Shown here: positions 1 to 12,794 of the stretch, piece after piece
Layout of the letters: the number at the start of each line of letters is the position of its first letter
How positions within the stretch are numbered: position 1 is the first letter of the stretch
NCBI GenBank assembly: GCA_027257055.1
Contig: JAPVLO010000626.1
Location: 434,001 to 498,000, forward strand
Length of the DNA: 64,000 nucleotides
Origin: Cephalopachus bancanus
Lineage: Eukaryota > Chordata > Mammalia > Primates > Tarsiidae
Direction of reading: 5' to 3'
Program-made: the position numbers and the translations under genes
The notes under the pieces: model-generated
The model's input: the letters and a program-made list of their open reading frames with translations, nothing else
What the model was told of the DNA's origin: nothing
Databases searched by the model: none

Positions 1-1735
1 TTTACACAGTCTTGCTTTCTTCACCACAGATCACTTTCTAGGAAAAAAGAAGAGGTCCAATGGCAAAATCTGCTGAACACACCTTAGCCAAGTGCTCAAA
101 GTTAGTGCAATGAGTTATGGGAAAACCTGAAACAATGGGCATCCCGGTGTGCTGCACTAAGCACAATACGCTAGCAATTCTTACCAAAATGTGTAACCTG
201 AATCTAATATAAGCAAACAATTGGACAGATCTAAATTATGGCCATTTCACAAGTCAGCTTGTCTGGACTCCTCAAAGTGTCATTGTCATAAAATCCCCCT
301 CCCCATTCCCCAGAAAATAGCTGAAAAGATTGCTCTAAATTAAAGAAAATGAAAGGCATGATAGCTAAGTGCAATGCATGGTCCTTGAAAGCATCCTGGA
401 TTTTTGAAAAACAGCTATAAAGGTCCTTACTGGAGACAATTAGGTCCGTTTTAAATATACACTTCAAAATAGATAATATTATCATAATAATATTAATTTC
501 TTCAGTGTAACAATGGTATTCTCATTATGTATTCTCATTATGGCCTTGTTCTTAAGAAATACATGCTGAAGTATCTGGGGTAAAGAGTCATAAAGTCTGC
601 AATTTACTTTCAAATGGTTTGAGGAAAAATTACCAGTATATGGAGAGAGAATCAAATGTGGGAAAGTGTTAAAAATTGGTGATTCTAGGTGGTTGGGTAT
701 GGGTGTTCATTGTTCTATTTTTCCGACTTTTAAAATTTAAATTCTTATCAAAACAAAGGAAAATGGTCAATTTTCCTGATGATCAAGATTTATCCTTATT
801 CCAAGTATTTCTCTCCATAAACAGATTATTTCAGAAAAAGAGGGCAAGTTTTTCTGTACACTCACAATTCCTTATCAACCTCCAAAGGATTCCCAAAGAT
901 TATGAAATATTTATATATTCTGGTTAGAGGGCCCACTACTTATTTGACAATTAATAAAAGTGAAAAGGACATTCTTTAAAATTTTGTTTTGATTCTGACA
1001 ACTTTAATCTGGTAGGCTCTGACAGGTTGAATAAAATCTTGGCCTTCCTGAAGAATATAGGTATTTGTTTCCTTCTAGGTCAGCAACCTTGAGCTTCTAG
1101 TGATACAGGTGAAACAGTCAATTGAGGTCCTTGAAGCAAGTCAGCAATCAATTTCCTGTCTCAAGTGTTTCTAGTGTAGGATTCATCATTCTCTTATGAG
1201 TAGGTGCAATTGGAATAATGGCAAGATACGTGCATATATGAGTTCTGTTGGCATTAAAAGAATATCATTTCATATAGCTTTACAATGCACCCATCTATCC
1301 GGTAATTTTACACAAAGACTGCTCTACTTTCCTTGCAATGGTTCATAAAATCATCTTGGACCATCAAATGTATCATGAGCTGGGCCAAAGAGTGGTGAAA
1401 AGTGGACTTCATCTTGAAAACCAAAAATTAAAACTCAAAGCAGTCAGTGGTTTTTAAGATGGAGTCCACTGTCAATTACATAGAATAGACTTTCTTCACT
1501 GGAAGACATAGGAGTTTGACTGTCTGGCTCCAGCGATAGAATTATTTGGCTCATTGGTATGGAAAATAGCCTTATAATTAAGATAAATTAAGTAAATGAT
1601 AGTGCCCATTTTCTATATGAAAATTCCCGTTTCCTTCCATCTGCTCATTTGGATAGGTAAACTGAGGCACCTCAGCAGCTATTATGATATAACCAAGCAA
1701 CAAGTTTTATTTTCACTCTTTATATATTTCCAGGG
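1..1735. other. AT-rich intergenic sequence, no recognised element
   Basis: I see no gene, RNA gene or confidently recognisable repeat here. Open frames are short (under 90 codons) and show no protein similarity that I recognise. Very old repeat remnants cannot be excluded by eye. Confidence 0.5.
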
Positions 1736-2615
1736 CATTCTCATGGATGTCCATAGCTCTGGTTATCATCTCTATGTCCTCACAATTTCCAAATCTGTAC
1801 CTGCACCCCAGGTCATTTTTTTAAGCTTCACACCTGTATATCCAATTGCCTAGGTGTCATTCTACTTGTAGGTCACAATTCTGTCAACCTACACACATCC
1901 AAAACAGAATTGGTGATGCTCTCCTTAAATCCTGTCCCCTTCCAAGTCTCCCCTTCAGCAAAAAACATTATCATCCACTCAGTTGTCTAAACCAGAAAGT
2001 TTGGCATCACCTGTGATTCTTCTCTCTTCCTCACTCTCCACATCTAATCAGTGAAAGTCCTGTAACGTCTGCCTCTTTATATCTCCCAAATCCACTCCCC
2101 CTTTCCCATCTCCATGGATTTGGGAGATATATTCCCAAATAGGTTATTGCAACAGTTTACCAACTATACTCTAGTCTTGCTTTTTTCAAACCATTTTCCA
2201 TATTATGACAAGAATAAATTTCCCAAATTAATCATCTAATTCTAAACCTCCCCTGCTTAAAACCTTTGCATTTAGTATGGATTTCAGATTCTCTGCCCTT
2301 AAAAGGTCCTGTACGACAAGGGCCCCTGCTAACCTCTTCCCAGTTCACCTTTTATCAGTCAACCCTTCAGACCACGTGCTCTAGAAATACTGAGTTTCTT
2401 TTCATTTCTCAAAATTGACTTGCTCACACCATAGGATTTATTATACTACATTGTGAGATAATTCTACATATTGACTGTTTACTTGTCTATACTCCTTCAT
2501 CAAACTATAAGCTCCTTGAGTACAAGAACTGTATCTATAGTCATCATTTTATCCCCAGTTCATAGAGCAGTGTCTATTACATAGTGGGTGTTCAACAAAT
2601 GTTTATTAAGGAAAT
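1736..2615 (+). mobile_element. LINE-2 (L2) 3' remnant
   Basis: The sequence follows the L2 3' region: a pyrimidine-rich stretch, the segment around TAGGTTATTGCAACAG, then AAGCTCCTTGAGTACAAGAACTG and the typical end in which 'cagtgtctattacatagtgg' is followed by a TTCAACAAATGTTTATTAAG tail near 2590-2612. It is strongly diverged, as expected for this ancient mammalian family. Confidence 0.75.
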
Positions 2616-2829
2616 TAATGGTGTGGCTTTTCAGAGATTTGACTATTTGATTATTTACTTATTCTGCCAAAGGAACTGATCTGAGATTTCCAAATCTACT
2701 TTTTCCCTTAATTTGTTAGGGTGTTGGAGAACCCACTTTCCTCTCCCAAGACTTAAACCAACTGAGAAATGAGGCCCAGAAAACAGGTAGGAATGAACAT
2801 GTCAGTTTTATTACTGATAAAGTTGACTT

Positions 2830-2845
2830 AAGAAATTCTCTTCAG
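2830..2845. repeat. 5' target-site duplication of the 3.5 kb L1
   Basis: AAGAAATTCTCTTCAG is repeated exactly at 6328-6343 after the A-rich tail. This defines both ends of the L1 and marks it as a target-primed insertion that is recent relative to its neighbours. Confidence 0.93.
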
Positions 2846-5800
2846 CCACAGAATACACATTTTACTCATCACCACATGGAACATATTCTAAGATCGACCA
2901 CATACTCGGCCATAAATCAAGTATAAGCAAATTTAAAAGGACCGAAATTCTACCAAACACCTTCTCGGACCACAGTGGAATAAAAATAAATATTGACACC
3001 AACAAAGTCCCCCCAAAACCCACAAAGACATGGACACTAAACAGCATGATGCTAAACAACTCCTGGGTCAACGACGAAATCAAAACAGGGATCAAAAGAT
3101 ACCTGGAAACAAATGAAAATGAAGAAACATCTTACCAAAATCTCTGGGATGCCCTGAAAGCTGTAGTAAGAGGGGAATTTATATCCCTACAAACACACAT
3201 GAAGAAAATGGAAGGAACAGAAATTCACAATCTAACAAGCCACCTAAAGAAGCTGGAAAAGCAAGACCACAAAAACCCTAATTTCAGCAGAAGAATCCAG
3301 ATCACCAAAATAAAAGCCCAAATCCAGGACATAGAAGACAAAAAGATAATTGAAAAAATCAATGAAACAAAAAGCTGGTTCTTCGAAAGAATAAACAAGA
3401 TCGATGGTCCCCTAGCTAGACTGACCAAGAAAAAACGAGAAAAAAAACAAATAAGCATAATCAGAAACACAAAAGATGAAGTCACATCTGACCCTGAAGA
3501 AATACAAAAGATCATTAGAGACTACTATGTACACTTGTATGGAAACAAACTTGAAAACCACAAGGAAATGGAGGACTTTCTGACATCACACAATCTACCT
3601 AGGTTGGAACAAGAAGAAATTGAGTCCCTAAATAGACCAATTACAATCAAGGAAATCGACTACGTAATAAGAAAACTTCCTACAAAAAAAAGCCCTGGTC
3701 CAGATGGCTTTCCAGCAGAATTCTACAAGACATTCAAGGAGGAGCTGATACCAATCCTACTGAAGGTATTCCAGGCGATAGAAAAAGATGGAACCCTCCC
3801 CAAATCATTTTATGAAGCCAACATCACACTGATACCCAAGCCAGGTAAAGATCCAACAAAGAAAGAGAACTACAGGCCAAATCTTTGATGAACATAGATG
3901 CTAAAATTCTCAACAAAATCCTAGCAAACAGGATTCAACAATACATCTCAAAAATCATTCACCATGACCAAGTAGGCTTCATTCCTGGCATGCAAGGCTG
4001 GTTCAACATTCGTAAAACCATAAATGTAATTAAATACATCAACAGATGTCAAAACAAAAACCACATGATCATATCATTAGATGCAGAAAAAGCTTTTGAT
4101 AAAATCCAGCACCCCTTCTTGATAAAAACCCTTGAACATCTAGCATACGGGGAACATACCTCAAAATAATAAAAGCCATCTACGAGAAACCTACAGCCTG
4201 CATACTCCTAAATGGACAAAAATTGGAACCAATTCCCCTGAAAACTGGAACTAGACAAGGATGCCCACTCTCTCCCCTCCTGTTCAACATAGTATTGGAA
4301 GTCCTGGCTAGAGCAATCAGAGAAGACGAGGCAATCAGAGATATTCAAATAGGAAAAGAGGAAGTCAAGTTATCTCTCTATGCAGATGATATGATGGTGT
4401 ACCTTGAAAACCCAAGAGAATCTGTTAAAGGCCTCCTTACATTGATAAAGGCCTTTGGCAAAGTCTCAGGATACAAAATAAATGTACAAAAGACAATCGC
4501 ATTTCTCTACACCAATAATAAACAAACAGAAACCCAAATAAAAAACACAATTCCATTCACAATAGCCACAAAAAAAATGAAATACCTTGGCATCTTCCTA
4601 ACCAGAGACGTGAAAGACCTTTACAATGCAAATTACAAAACACTGCTCAAAGAAATCAAAGCTGACATGAACAAGTGGAAAAATATCCCATGCTCATGGA
4701 TCAGAAGAATCAACATTGTGAAGATGTCCATCTTACCTAAGGCAATCTACAAATTCAATGCAATACCCATTAAATTACCAATAACATTCTTCTCTGACCT
4801 AGAAAAAACAACACAGGAATTCATATGGAAACACAAACGTCCAAGAATAGCCAGAACAATCCTCAGCAAAAAAAACAAAGCAGGTGGTATCACAATACCA
4901 GACTTCAAACTTTACTATAAGGCTACAATCATCAAAACAGCTTGGTATTGGTACAAGAACAGGCATATAGATCAATGGAACAGAATTGAGATTCCAGAAG
5001 CAAAACCTCAATTCCTCAACCAACTCATCTTCGACAAAGCCCCCACCACCTACCAATGGGGTGAGGAGAACCTATTCAGTAAATGGTGCTGGGAAAACTG
5101 GTTGACCACATGTAGAAGATTGAAACAGGACCCCTATCTATCCCCATGCACAAAGGTTAACTCCAAATGGATCAGAGACCTAAATGTAAAACCTCAAACC
5201 ATAAGAACATTAGAAAAGGAAGGAAATACTCTCATGGAAATCGGAACGGGCATCCAATTCCTGTACAAAACCCGAAACCCACAGGACTTAAGAGAGAAGA
5301 TAGACAAATGGGACCTTATTAAACTGACAAGCTTCTGCAAAGCCAAAGAAACCATCAAGAGAGTAGGGAGACAGCCTACAGACTGGGAAAAAGTATTTGC
5401 CAACTCTAGGTCTGACAAAGGCTTAACATCCTGGATCTACAAGGAACTGAAACGTACTGAAAAGAAGAAAACAAGCAACCCCATTATAAAATGGGCAAAA
5501 GATATGAACAGACACTTCACAAAAGAAGACATTCGAGCAGCCAACAAACACATGAAGAAATGCTCAACCTCACTAATCATCAGGGAGATGCAAATCAAAA
5601 CCACACTGAGATATCACCTAACTCTAGTCAGAATGGCAATTATCAACAACTCAAAAAATAACAGCTGCTGGAGAGGCTGTGGTGAAAAGGGAACACTTCT
5701 ACACTGTTGGTGGGAGTGTAAGCTAGTGCAACCTCTGTGGAAAGCAGTGTGGCGATTCCTGAAAGCTCTAAAAATTGACCTTCCATATGACCCTGCAATC

Positions 5801-6097
5801 CCCCTACTGGGAATATACCCTGAAGAACACAAATCACTCTATAAAAAAGATACCTGCACACGTATGTTTATCGCAGCATTGTTCACAATAGCAAGAACCT
5901 GGAAACAGCCATGCTGCCCATCAAAAGAGGACTGGATTAAAAAAATGTGGTACATATACACGATGGAATACTACGCAGCCATGAAAAAGAACAAAATCAT
6001 GGATTTCGCAGCTACCTGGATGGAACTAGAGTCTATAATACTGAGTGACCTCTCACAGAAACAAAGATCAGAATATCACATGTTTTCACTCATATAA
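2846..6097 (+). pseudogene. L1 ORF2 (endonuclease/reverse transcriptase), partial and frameshifted
   Basis: This is the remnant of the L1 ORF2 polyprotein, which in intact elements nicks DNA and reverse-transcribes L1 RNA at the nick. The end of the endonuclease domain is visible, with the SDH motif at 2965-2973. The reverse transcriptase follows with its YADD catalytic motif at 4379-4390. A C-terminal Cys/His cluster (C-x3-C...H...C) lies at 5666-5719, and the frame stops at 6095-6097. Two single-base deletions break it: one near 3875, in a segment that normally continues from YRP, and one near 4142. The reading frame moves from frame 1 to 3 to 2. Within each segment there are no internal stops, so decay has been brief. 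It is 5'-truncated and cannot make a complete protein. Confidence 0.93.
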
Positions 6098-6328
6098 TGG
6101 ACCTTGAACATCCAATGTAATACTATAAGAAAATGACTGATGGTACTGGGAAATTATGGGGGGGGATGGGATTAACAGTAGCTAATATCTATCTGGGACT
6201 GGGAAAACACCTCTTATCAATAGGGTGCCTGAATGAAACGTAATTGTACACCTAACCCTTAACTGTACCCTACAAAACGATAATAAAAAATACTGATTAT
6301 AAAATAAAAAATAAAAAATAAAAAAAAA
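2846..6328 (+). mobile_element. 5'-truncated young LINE-1
   Basis: A sense-strand L1 begins inside the ORF2 endonuclease region. It continues through reverse transcriptase and the C-terminal domain, a short 3' UTR of about 200 bp with a G8 run near 6158, and an AATAAAA-rich tail from about 6280. It lacks the 5' UTR, ORF1 and most of the endonuclease, the usual result of incomplete reverse transcription. Perfect 16-bp TSDs (2830-2845 and 6328-6343) and only two frame breaks in about 3.2 kb of ORF2 point to a young, lineage-restricted insertion. It cannot be autonomous because it has no promoter or ORF1. Confidence 0.95.
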
Positions 6329-6829
6329 AGAAATTCTCTTCAGAACTACAGTCAAATGGACTAAATGAGACAGATTTAGGCCTTAACTGAACAATGGCAA
6401 GTCTCCACCATAGGGGCAGTAAGTAGCAGAAATTATGTTCATCCTGGATGTTCAGGGTGTGTCTTCAAGAGAGAACCTACGAAAGGCTAAATATATTCAG
6501 TTTCTTCTCTCAAACCAACCAATCAAGTAAGCTACTTTCCAGAGTGAGGACTGGGAAGCCAGGAGATTTACTCTAGCAGAAACTCCTAAAATCTTGATTT
6601 GATTGCACATTTACTTTCACTTGGTCTTATTAATAATGAAAACATTTAAAGTTATAAATTTGCCTCTGAGTATAGCTGTATCTACATATGGATTGTTCTT
6701 AATCCATAAATTACAGTTTTATTTATACTTGAAGCAGGAGTAATTGACTTTAAATTCCAAATGTTTGGAGGGTTGCTTAAATTATTGTCAATATTTTCTA
6801 GTTTGTTGCATTGTGCTCAAGTGCGTGGC
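6329..6829. other. Unique AT-rich sequence after the L1 3' TSD
   Basis: After the 3' TSD copy ends at 6343 I recognise no gene or repeat. Confidence 0.4.
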
Positions 6830-7600
6830 CTGCATGATTTCTGCTTTATTGAAATATATCAAAGTTCTCTTTGAAGCCTAGTAAAATCAATTTTTGTAAT
6901 TATTTGTGGCTAAGTGGAAAATAATACATTATATAAGATATTAAGTTCAATATATCTTTATTAAATTAACTTTGCTAATTGTGTTATTCAAATTCTACAC
7001 ATCCTCTTATTTTTATATGTTTTATCTAAAAGAGTAAAAGTTTCTCAAAGCTATTAGGTTTATGTGAGTTTGCCAATGAGCCTCTGACAGTTTCTGCTCT
7101 ATAATATTGATACTAAGTAATGCAGTATATAAAGTTTATAATTTTTATATCTTTGCTCTGTATAACGTTTTATGCCTTGAATTCTGCTTTGTCTAAAATT
7201 AATATTGCCACCTTTGCTTTTCTTTAGTCTGCACTTGCAAACAAAGATAAATTTTCAGCCGGGCTCGGTGGCTCAGCCTGTAATCCCGCGCCTTTGGGAG
7301 GCTGAGGTGAGTGGATTGCCTGAGCCCGCGGGTTCGAGACCCGCCTGGGCAGCGAGACCTCATCTCTACAATAAATCAAAAAATCAGCCGGGCGTGGTAG
7401 CGCGCACCTGTAATTCCGGCTACTGGGAAGGCTGAGGCGGAAGGATCGCCGGAGCCCAGCAGGTCGAGGCTGCGGTGGCCGGCCAGTCTGGGCGACAGAG
7501 TGAGACTCCAACTGAAAAAAAAAAGAAAAGAAAATGTAGACATTATTTCTGCTTATATTAAAGACAATATTTAATTTTTAAAGGGTTTTTAACCTACTGC
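6830..7600 (-). mobile_element. Probable old L1M remnant, interrupted by an Alu
   Basis: The AT-rich text, in particular the stretch around 7160-7245 (GCTTTGTCTAAAATTAATAT then CCTTTGCTTTTC), resembles the antisense of the 5' part of old mammalian L1s. The Alu at 7258 sits inside it. The resemblance is diffuse, so the assignment and limits are tentative. Confidence 0.4.
7258..7534 (+). mobile_element. Alu SINE, tarsier-like subfamily
   Basis: A dimeric 7SL-derived SINE starts GCCGGGCTCGGTGGCTCAGC and has a left arm, the linker ATCTCTACAATAAATCAAAA, a right arm and an A-rich end. About 20 bp of the right arm are missing near 7482, where 'ggtggccgg' joins directly to 'ccagtctgg'. Many CpGs survive, so the copy is fairly young. 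No clean TSD was found. Confidence 0.93.
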
Positions 7601-9550
7601 ATCAGTTTTCCAAGTTAAAAATGTTATCATGTCCTCTGGCTCTTTCACTTAACTTTACCTCACTTGCTATGGCATTTTCCAATTTTCGTTATATGTTGGT
7701 AGTTATATAATCTTGATCATTTATCTTCACTTTCAGGAATACACACACACCTTTGTAATTTATATAGTAAATGCTTACACAGATAAAATGTATCAAGTTT
7801 TTTTTAAGAAGTAACATAAATGACATTTTCTGAGTCCTTAATATTCATGTTTTTCTGTTGCTTTCATTCAAAAATGAAAATTGACTGCTTAAACCAAATC
7901 TTTTTCTTTCTGAACATTTAGTCATTGCTCTGTAGTCTTTCAACATTTACTTTAGTTGAAAATACTGGAGTTAGTTTGATTTTTTTTACTAATTAAATGT
8001 CTAGATATTTATAGGATGTATGTAAATCCTTATGATTCAAAATACATCTACATGAGAATTTATTTTTATTTTTTATGCCTGGAAGATTCTGGACTCTTTA
8101 AATATGCACAGTCAGATTTTTTTTCTGCTCATGAACAGATTCTTCAATTATGTCTGGTTATTGTTTGTGTTCTAGTCATACTAATCTCTTCCTCTAGTAT
8201 GTCTATAATTTTTTAGGTTTGCTCATTGTTCTTGCTCATGCCCTTTTACCTTTTTCTATTTGTTCCCTACCATCGAAGTGGGGAGAGTTCATGTTTGTTT
8301 TCTGTTCTTCTCTGTCTCCAGAAAGAATTTTTGATTTCACTATTGTCTTTTTAGTTATCTTATAGTTTCATTTTTAAATTTTTTTCTTTATCTCAATCAT
8401 TTTTCTGTTATTCTCCTACAATCTGTTTCCTATCTACTGCTAGTTTCTCTAAGGCTTTTGCTCCTCTTTTAGAGAAGTCACATCTTCTTGTAGCCTTAAA
8501 GATATACTTTTCTATTGATCTGAATAGTAAATCAATTTCACAGTTGAATTCTTCTCCTGAGTTTTCAGGGTGGAGTTTCTCTTGTTTTACAGTATTTTTC
8601 CACAGATTTCTATGTAAGTTTTTACTGTTTGCTGATTTCAGAAGTGAAGAGACACCTAGCATGGCCCAGTTCTTGCCAAATGACAGACTTTGGTTGTTCT
8701 TATTTTCCTCTGGAATTATTTAGTTTACCTTCTGAGAGTTCAGTTGTGTTGATAGGCATTATTCTCAATCAAATTTTCACTGCCCAGAAGATATTCATTG
8801 TGGGCAGCTCTGATGTACTATGTTGGAACTTTTTCCTACCCTTGTAGCTTGGTTTTGTGATGCTCTAAGTCAATAAAGAACATGGAAAACTATAATCACA
8901 GCATGTACTGTAATAAGGGTTTTTCTGGCCTCTTCAACTGCAATAACGTATCATCAACCCCTCCTCTACGTTCCTGCCAAACATTTTCTGAAAGAGTTTT
9001 GGTATCTTTACAAAGGGACACACTACCTGAAAAGGATATAAGCAGGGAATAATGCTCTGGCTGTCTCATAAAAGCTCCCCACTAGAAGATAGATGGCTGC
9101 CATGTTTTCTGGTAGGCCCAGACCTGATGATTCTGAGCTACAGATCAGACAGTAAAGGAAGTATGAAATGACCTCCTTTATCACAATGGCAGATTTTTTT
9201 CCTGCAATTGATGGCAAAGTACCAGTATATCACAAATTATATGTTTCAAGCAAGTACATCACCCTTATAATTAAGTCAAGTTCTACAGAGTTGGCAAATG
9301 ACAAAACGTCAGTCTTTACTTTTTTTGCTATTGCAAGCCTTCATCTTTTTCTATGTTCATCATTATTTTACTGACAAGTTAAGAATTATAGCATCAGAGA
9401 CCACCAGCCTGATACCAGAAATTACACCTTGATTTTGAGATATCACCCCCAAACCCATCTTCCCAACCTGTCAAAAATAAAGCAGAATCAAACCTGATTA
9501 TGTAACTTCTATTCACCATGTTTAGCATGAGATGACATTAAATTTTTTCT
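7601..9550. other. AT-rich sequence, possible old LINE debris
   Basis: Long T-rich stretches at 7850-8650 look like antisense LINE debris, but I cannot assign a family. A short (AC) run lies at 7741-7750. No gene is evident. Confidence 0.35.
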
Positions 9551-9671
9551 AAAAAGTTAATTCATACCTGTACAATGACCATTTGTATACCTAACCCTGA
9601 CTTGTACCTCACATTTTTTAAATAAAAATAAATAAATATAAAAAATACAAAAAAGTTAAAAAGTTAATTCA
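9551..9671 (+). mobile_element. Very short (about 93 bp) L1 3'-end insertion with TSDs
   Basis: Only the last tens of bases of the L1 3' UTR (around ACCATTTGTATACCTAACCC) and an A-rich tail lie between two identical 14-bp copies of AAAAAGTTAATTCA at 9551-9564 and 9658-9671. It is an extreme 5' truncation of the same L1 lineage as the element at 14754. Confidence 0.9.
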
Positions 9672-10648
9672 CCCTCAAAAGACAAATGATTGACAATATA
9701 GATTGAATCAAAAGTGCAGGCCACAGGTTCCCAAAGAGAAGTTCCAAAGAATGAGTTGAAAAATTCCCATGAAACTACTTTGAAGAAAACTGCTCTCATT
9801 TGTATGCTGAAGTTCTAGCATGTTGTTAAAAATTCAATCACATTACTTTATATCCACACCTCTACATAAGGTGTTTCTTTCTCATTCAGATATTGCCTCA
9901 TTAACTACCATTAATCAAGCACTTGTGTTTTGTTCTTAAGCCTAAACTTTACTTTCCTTGGGATAGAAATCTTAACTCTTCTGAGTTGTCTGACTGTCTA
10001 AAGTTGGCGTGCCAGTTATTAAGCTATTCCCTTTCAGCTCCAAATCCAGCCTTCTATACTTCACTTTATGATACTGGGTCAAGGATTCTACAAATCTACT
10101 TTGCCAACTGCTTCTTGTTAGGCACTGCCCATAGAGAGTGCTAGAGAGAGATGCAAGGTTGGAGGAGGAAGAAAGGGATATATTCCTTCCTGTTTACTTC
10201 TACTTTGCTTCTGGGGGTTTCCTATTTGCCTCTTGCTTCTGTGAGAGTCACCCCAAACTTACTTCCTAATCCCATCAGTGGCAGTCTCTTCCTTATCAGT
10301 AGCTGAATACAGTTTGCAGTTTTCCAACATTTTCAGAAATCAGTCTCATCATGCTACCACCCTAAAGATGTCCAGACAGCCAGAACTCCCTCCTCAGAAC
10401 CCCTCCTCAGGGGTCTGGGTCCAGGCCATTTGAGACCTCTTCTCTCAGAGCAAAGACACCAGCACTAGCCAACTGGTGTCCCTTCCCCAAGCATATGCAT
10501 CTCATTCTCATGTGGTCCCTCTTCCAGGCCTCTAAATTTTAATAATTTCAACTTCTTCCCTCTGTTCCCTTTGCCCTAGGGGTGGTCATTGTTTCCTAAA
10601 ATTGCTACCTGCATGATATGTTAGAGTTCTCTTTACCTCTTCAAATAC
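9672..10648. other. Intergenic sequence, no recognised element
   Basis: No gene, RNA or confident repeat was seen. Composition is less AT-rich at 10150-10550, but reading frames there are short and without recognisable protein motifs. Confidence 0.4.
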
Positions 10649-11069
10649 TGTTAGGGGTTTAATTATGCCCACTAAAAAGATGTTGCAGTCCTAGTTCCCA
10701 GAGCCTGTGAATATAACCTTACTTGGAAACAGGATCTTTGCAGATTAGGTCATTAGCATAGGTCCTAATTCAATTTGACTGGTGTCCCTACAAAAAGGAG
10801 AAATTGGGACACAGGGACAGAAACATACAGAGGGAAGACAATATGAAGACACAAAGAGAACACCATTTACAAGCCAAGGAAAGCATGAGGTTACCAGAAG
10901 CTAAAAGAGGCCTGGAACAGATTCTCCTCACAGCCCTCAGAAAGAAACAATCCTGTCAACACCTTGATCTTAGGCCTTTGACCTCCAGAACTGTGAGACA
11001 GCAAATTTCTTTCATTTAGGCAATCCAGTTTGAGTTTCTTTGTTATGGCAGCTTCAGGGAACTAATATA
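10649..11069 (+). mobile_element. Solo MLT1-type (ERVL-MaLR) LTR
   Basis: The LTR starts TGTTAGGGGTTTAATTATGC and shows the typical internal landmarks: CTTTGCAGATTAGGTCATTA, a segment like TGACTGGTGTCCCTACAAAA, GAAGACACAAAGAGAACACC and CTCCAGAACTGTGAGACAGC. It ends near GGGAACTAATATA. No internal retroviral sequence is present. Confidence 0.85.
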
Positions 11070-11179
11070 GACACCAAGTTAACAACTTTGTACCTAGTTA
11101 ACAATTTTTATATTAAATCATCTCTGTTAAAATTAATGGTGAGATTTCTATCTTCCTGGACCCTGACTGATATACTTTG

Positions 11180-11610
11180 GATGTCCCAGAAGCAGACCCT
11201 GAGAAAACCATATGAATGCAAGTAGTTTACTGGGGATGTAGCTTATTTGGGAGTAGTTTATTTTGGAACTGATAACCATGATGGGTTAATGAAGTTACTA
11301 CTATGGGCAATTAGAGTTTAACCCTAGTGGGGACCTCTGGGTGATTCTATAGAATGTACCTTAGAATTGTCCCACTCACAGGATGATGAAGCTAGAGTAT
11401 TTACCCACCAATTCCTGTCCTTCGTTACTCGAGGGCTAGTCCTGAAGCCCAGCACTTCCATTCTTCCTTTTGCACAGACCAATCACGCACCTGTGGCCAG
11501 AGGCAGTCTTCAGTTAGAGGGTCTCAGGTGCTTATGACAAGGAGTTGTAGGCATTTATGGGATTGTGAGGGCTAAAATACAGGTGGGTACCAACAGCATC
11601 TGCTACACTG
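11180..11610 (-). repeat. Unassigned LTR-like repeat, copy 1 of a local family
   Basis: It starts with CCCAGAAGCAGACCCTGAGA and contains TTTACCCACCAATTCCTGTC. Related text occurs at 36965-37505 and 42880-43440 in the same orientation and at 39480-39965 in the opposite one. On the sense strand the unit would end with an AATAAA-like signal followed by a GTCTCAGGGTCTGCTTCTGG segment, as in an LTR. I cannot name the family. Confidence 0.5.
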
Positions 11611-12794
11611 ATTGTTAAGTCTTCAAGGTCTAACTATGCAAAGCCCAAAGATGCCTTGAGCTGCACAGGAGATTATGGAATGTGTTCACCTTTTATTTTG
11701 CTAAAGAATTGTAGTGAAGCTGGAGAGCTATTACCCTTGCAAATCAAGAACATCAGCAGAGCTGCACAATACAGTACAATAAAGCTCCCTTTGCACTTAC
11801 TGTCTGAATTTGTCTAATGCGTGAAAGTATATTATGAAGATATATTTAAACTATTTTGTTTATAGTCCTGATCCTATACCCTCTATTCAGTGATTTGATA
11901 GAACCACAGAATATAAGAGCTAGAGAAGGTCTAAGAGATCTGCCAGTTTGCAAGTTTCTCCCCAAAAATTTAGATTCTGAAATCTTTGTACAAAAAAAAT
12001 CTTACAATATGAAAAATAGCTGAAAGTGGAGTTGTTCTGGTTGACACTTGTGAGGGCCAAGGGTTGGGGCGCTTTATCTGTTGGGTATCCCTTCCCTCAC
12101 ATGCCACTGGCACCCCTAGAAGGAGGTCACAGAACACCTAGTGCTCATGTAGTCCAATTTAACAAGCAGTGATCTACTCCGACCTTCTCGTGCTAATAAG
12201 GAGATAATTCCAATTTTCTTCCCCAATGTCTGCAAGATAATACCATGTTATCTAACATTGACTTTAGCTTTCTTTTTAAAATCCTCATAATCTGGATCAG
12301 AATAATTCAGAGTGACTGACTGGATTTTTATTTGAATGCTGCCACTGAAAATAGGATTCATAAAGCACATTTATTAGATTAAAATAAAAAAGTATGGTCA
12401 CCATTCCCACTTAAATATCTTTCCAACCACTTTAGATAATGGGTTCTCATTTTCTTAACTGGGAAAAAATGGCTTAATGTAGGAATACAAATGAAGAGTG
12501 GGTTAGGAGAAAGAACTGGAAGCTATAGTTATAAGAATCAGTAAGTCGTTTTTGAAGACGCATTTACAGTGTATGTGTGGATAAGCTCCCTGAAGGTATG
12601 AAGCCCCAAATAAAAAGAGTAGAAACCATGGGATGGGGCTTAGGAGCCAATTACAGTCAATGGGGGAGAAAAATTAACAAAGACACAGGAGAGTCAAACA
12701 GATAAGAACACAAACCAATGTAGTATATCAGAGTTTAAGGGAGGAGAGAGATTTAAAGAGAGCAAATTAGTTAATGCAGCACAGCTGAGTAGTT
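11611..12794. other. Intergenic sequence, no recognised element
   Basis: No gene or confident repeat was seen between the LTR-like repeat and the next Alu. Confidence 0.4.
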
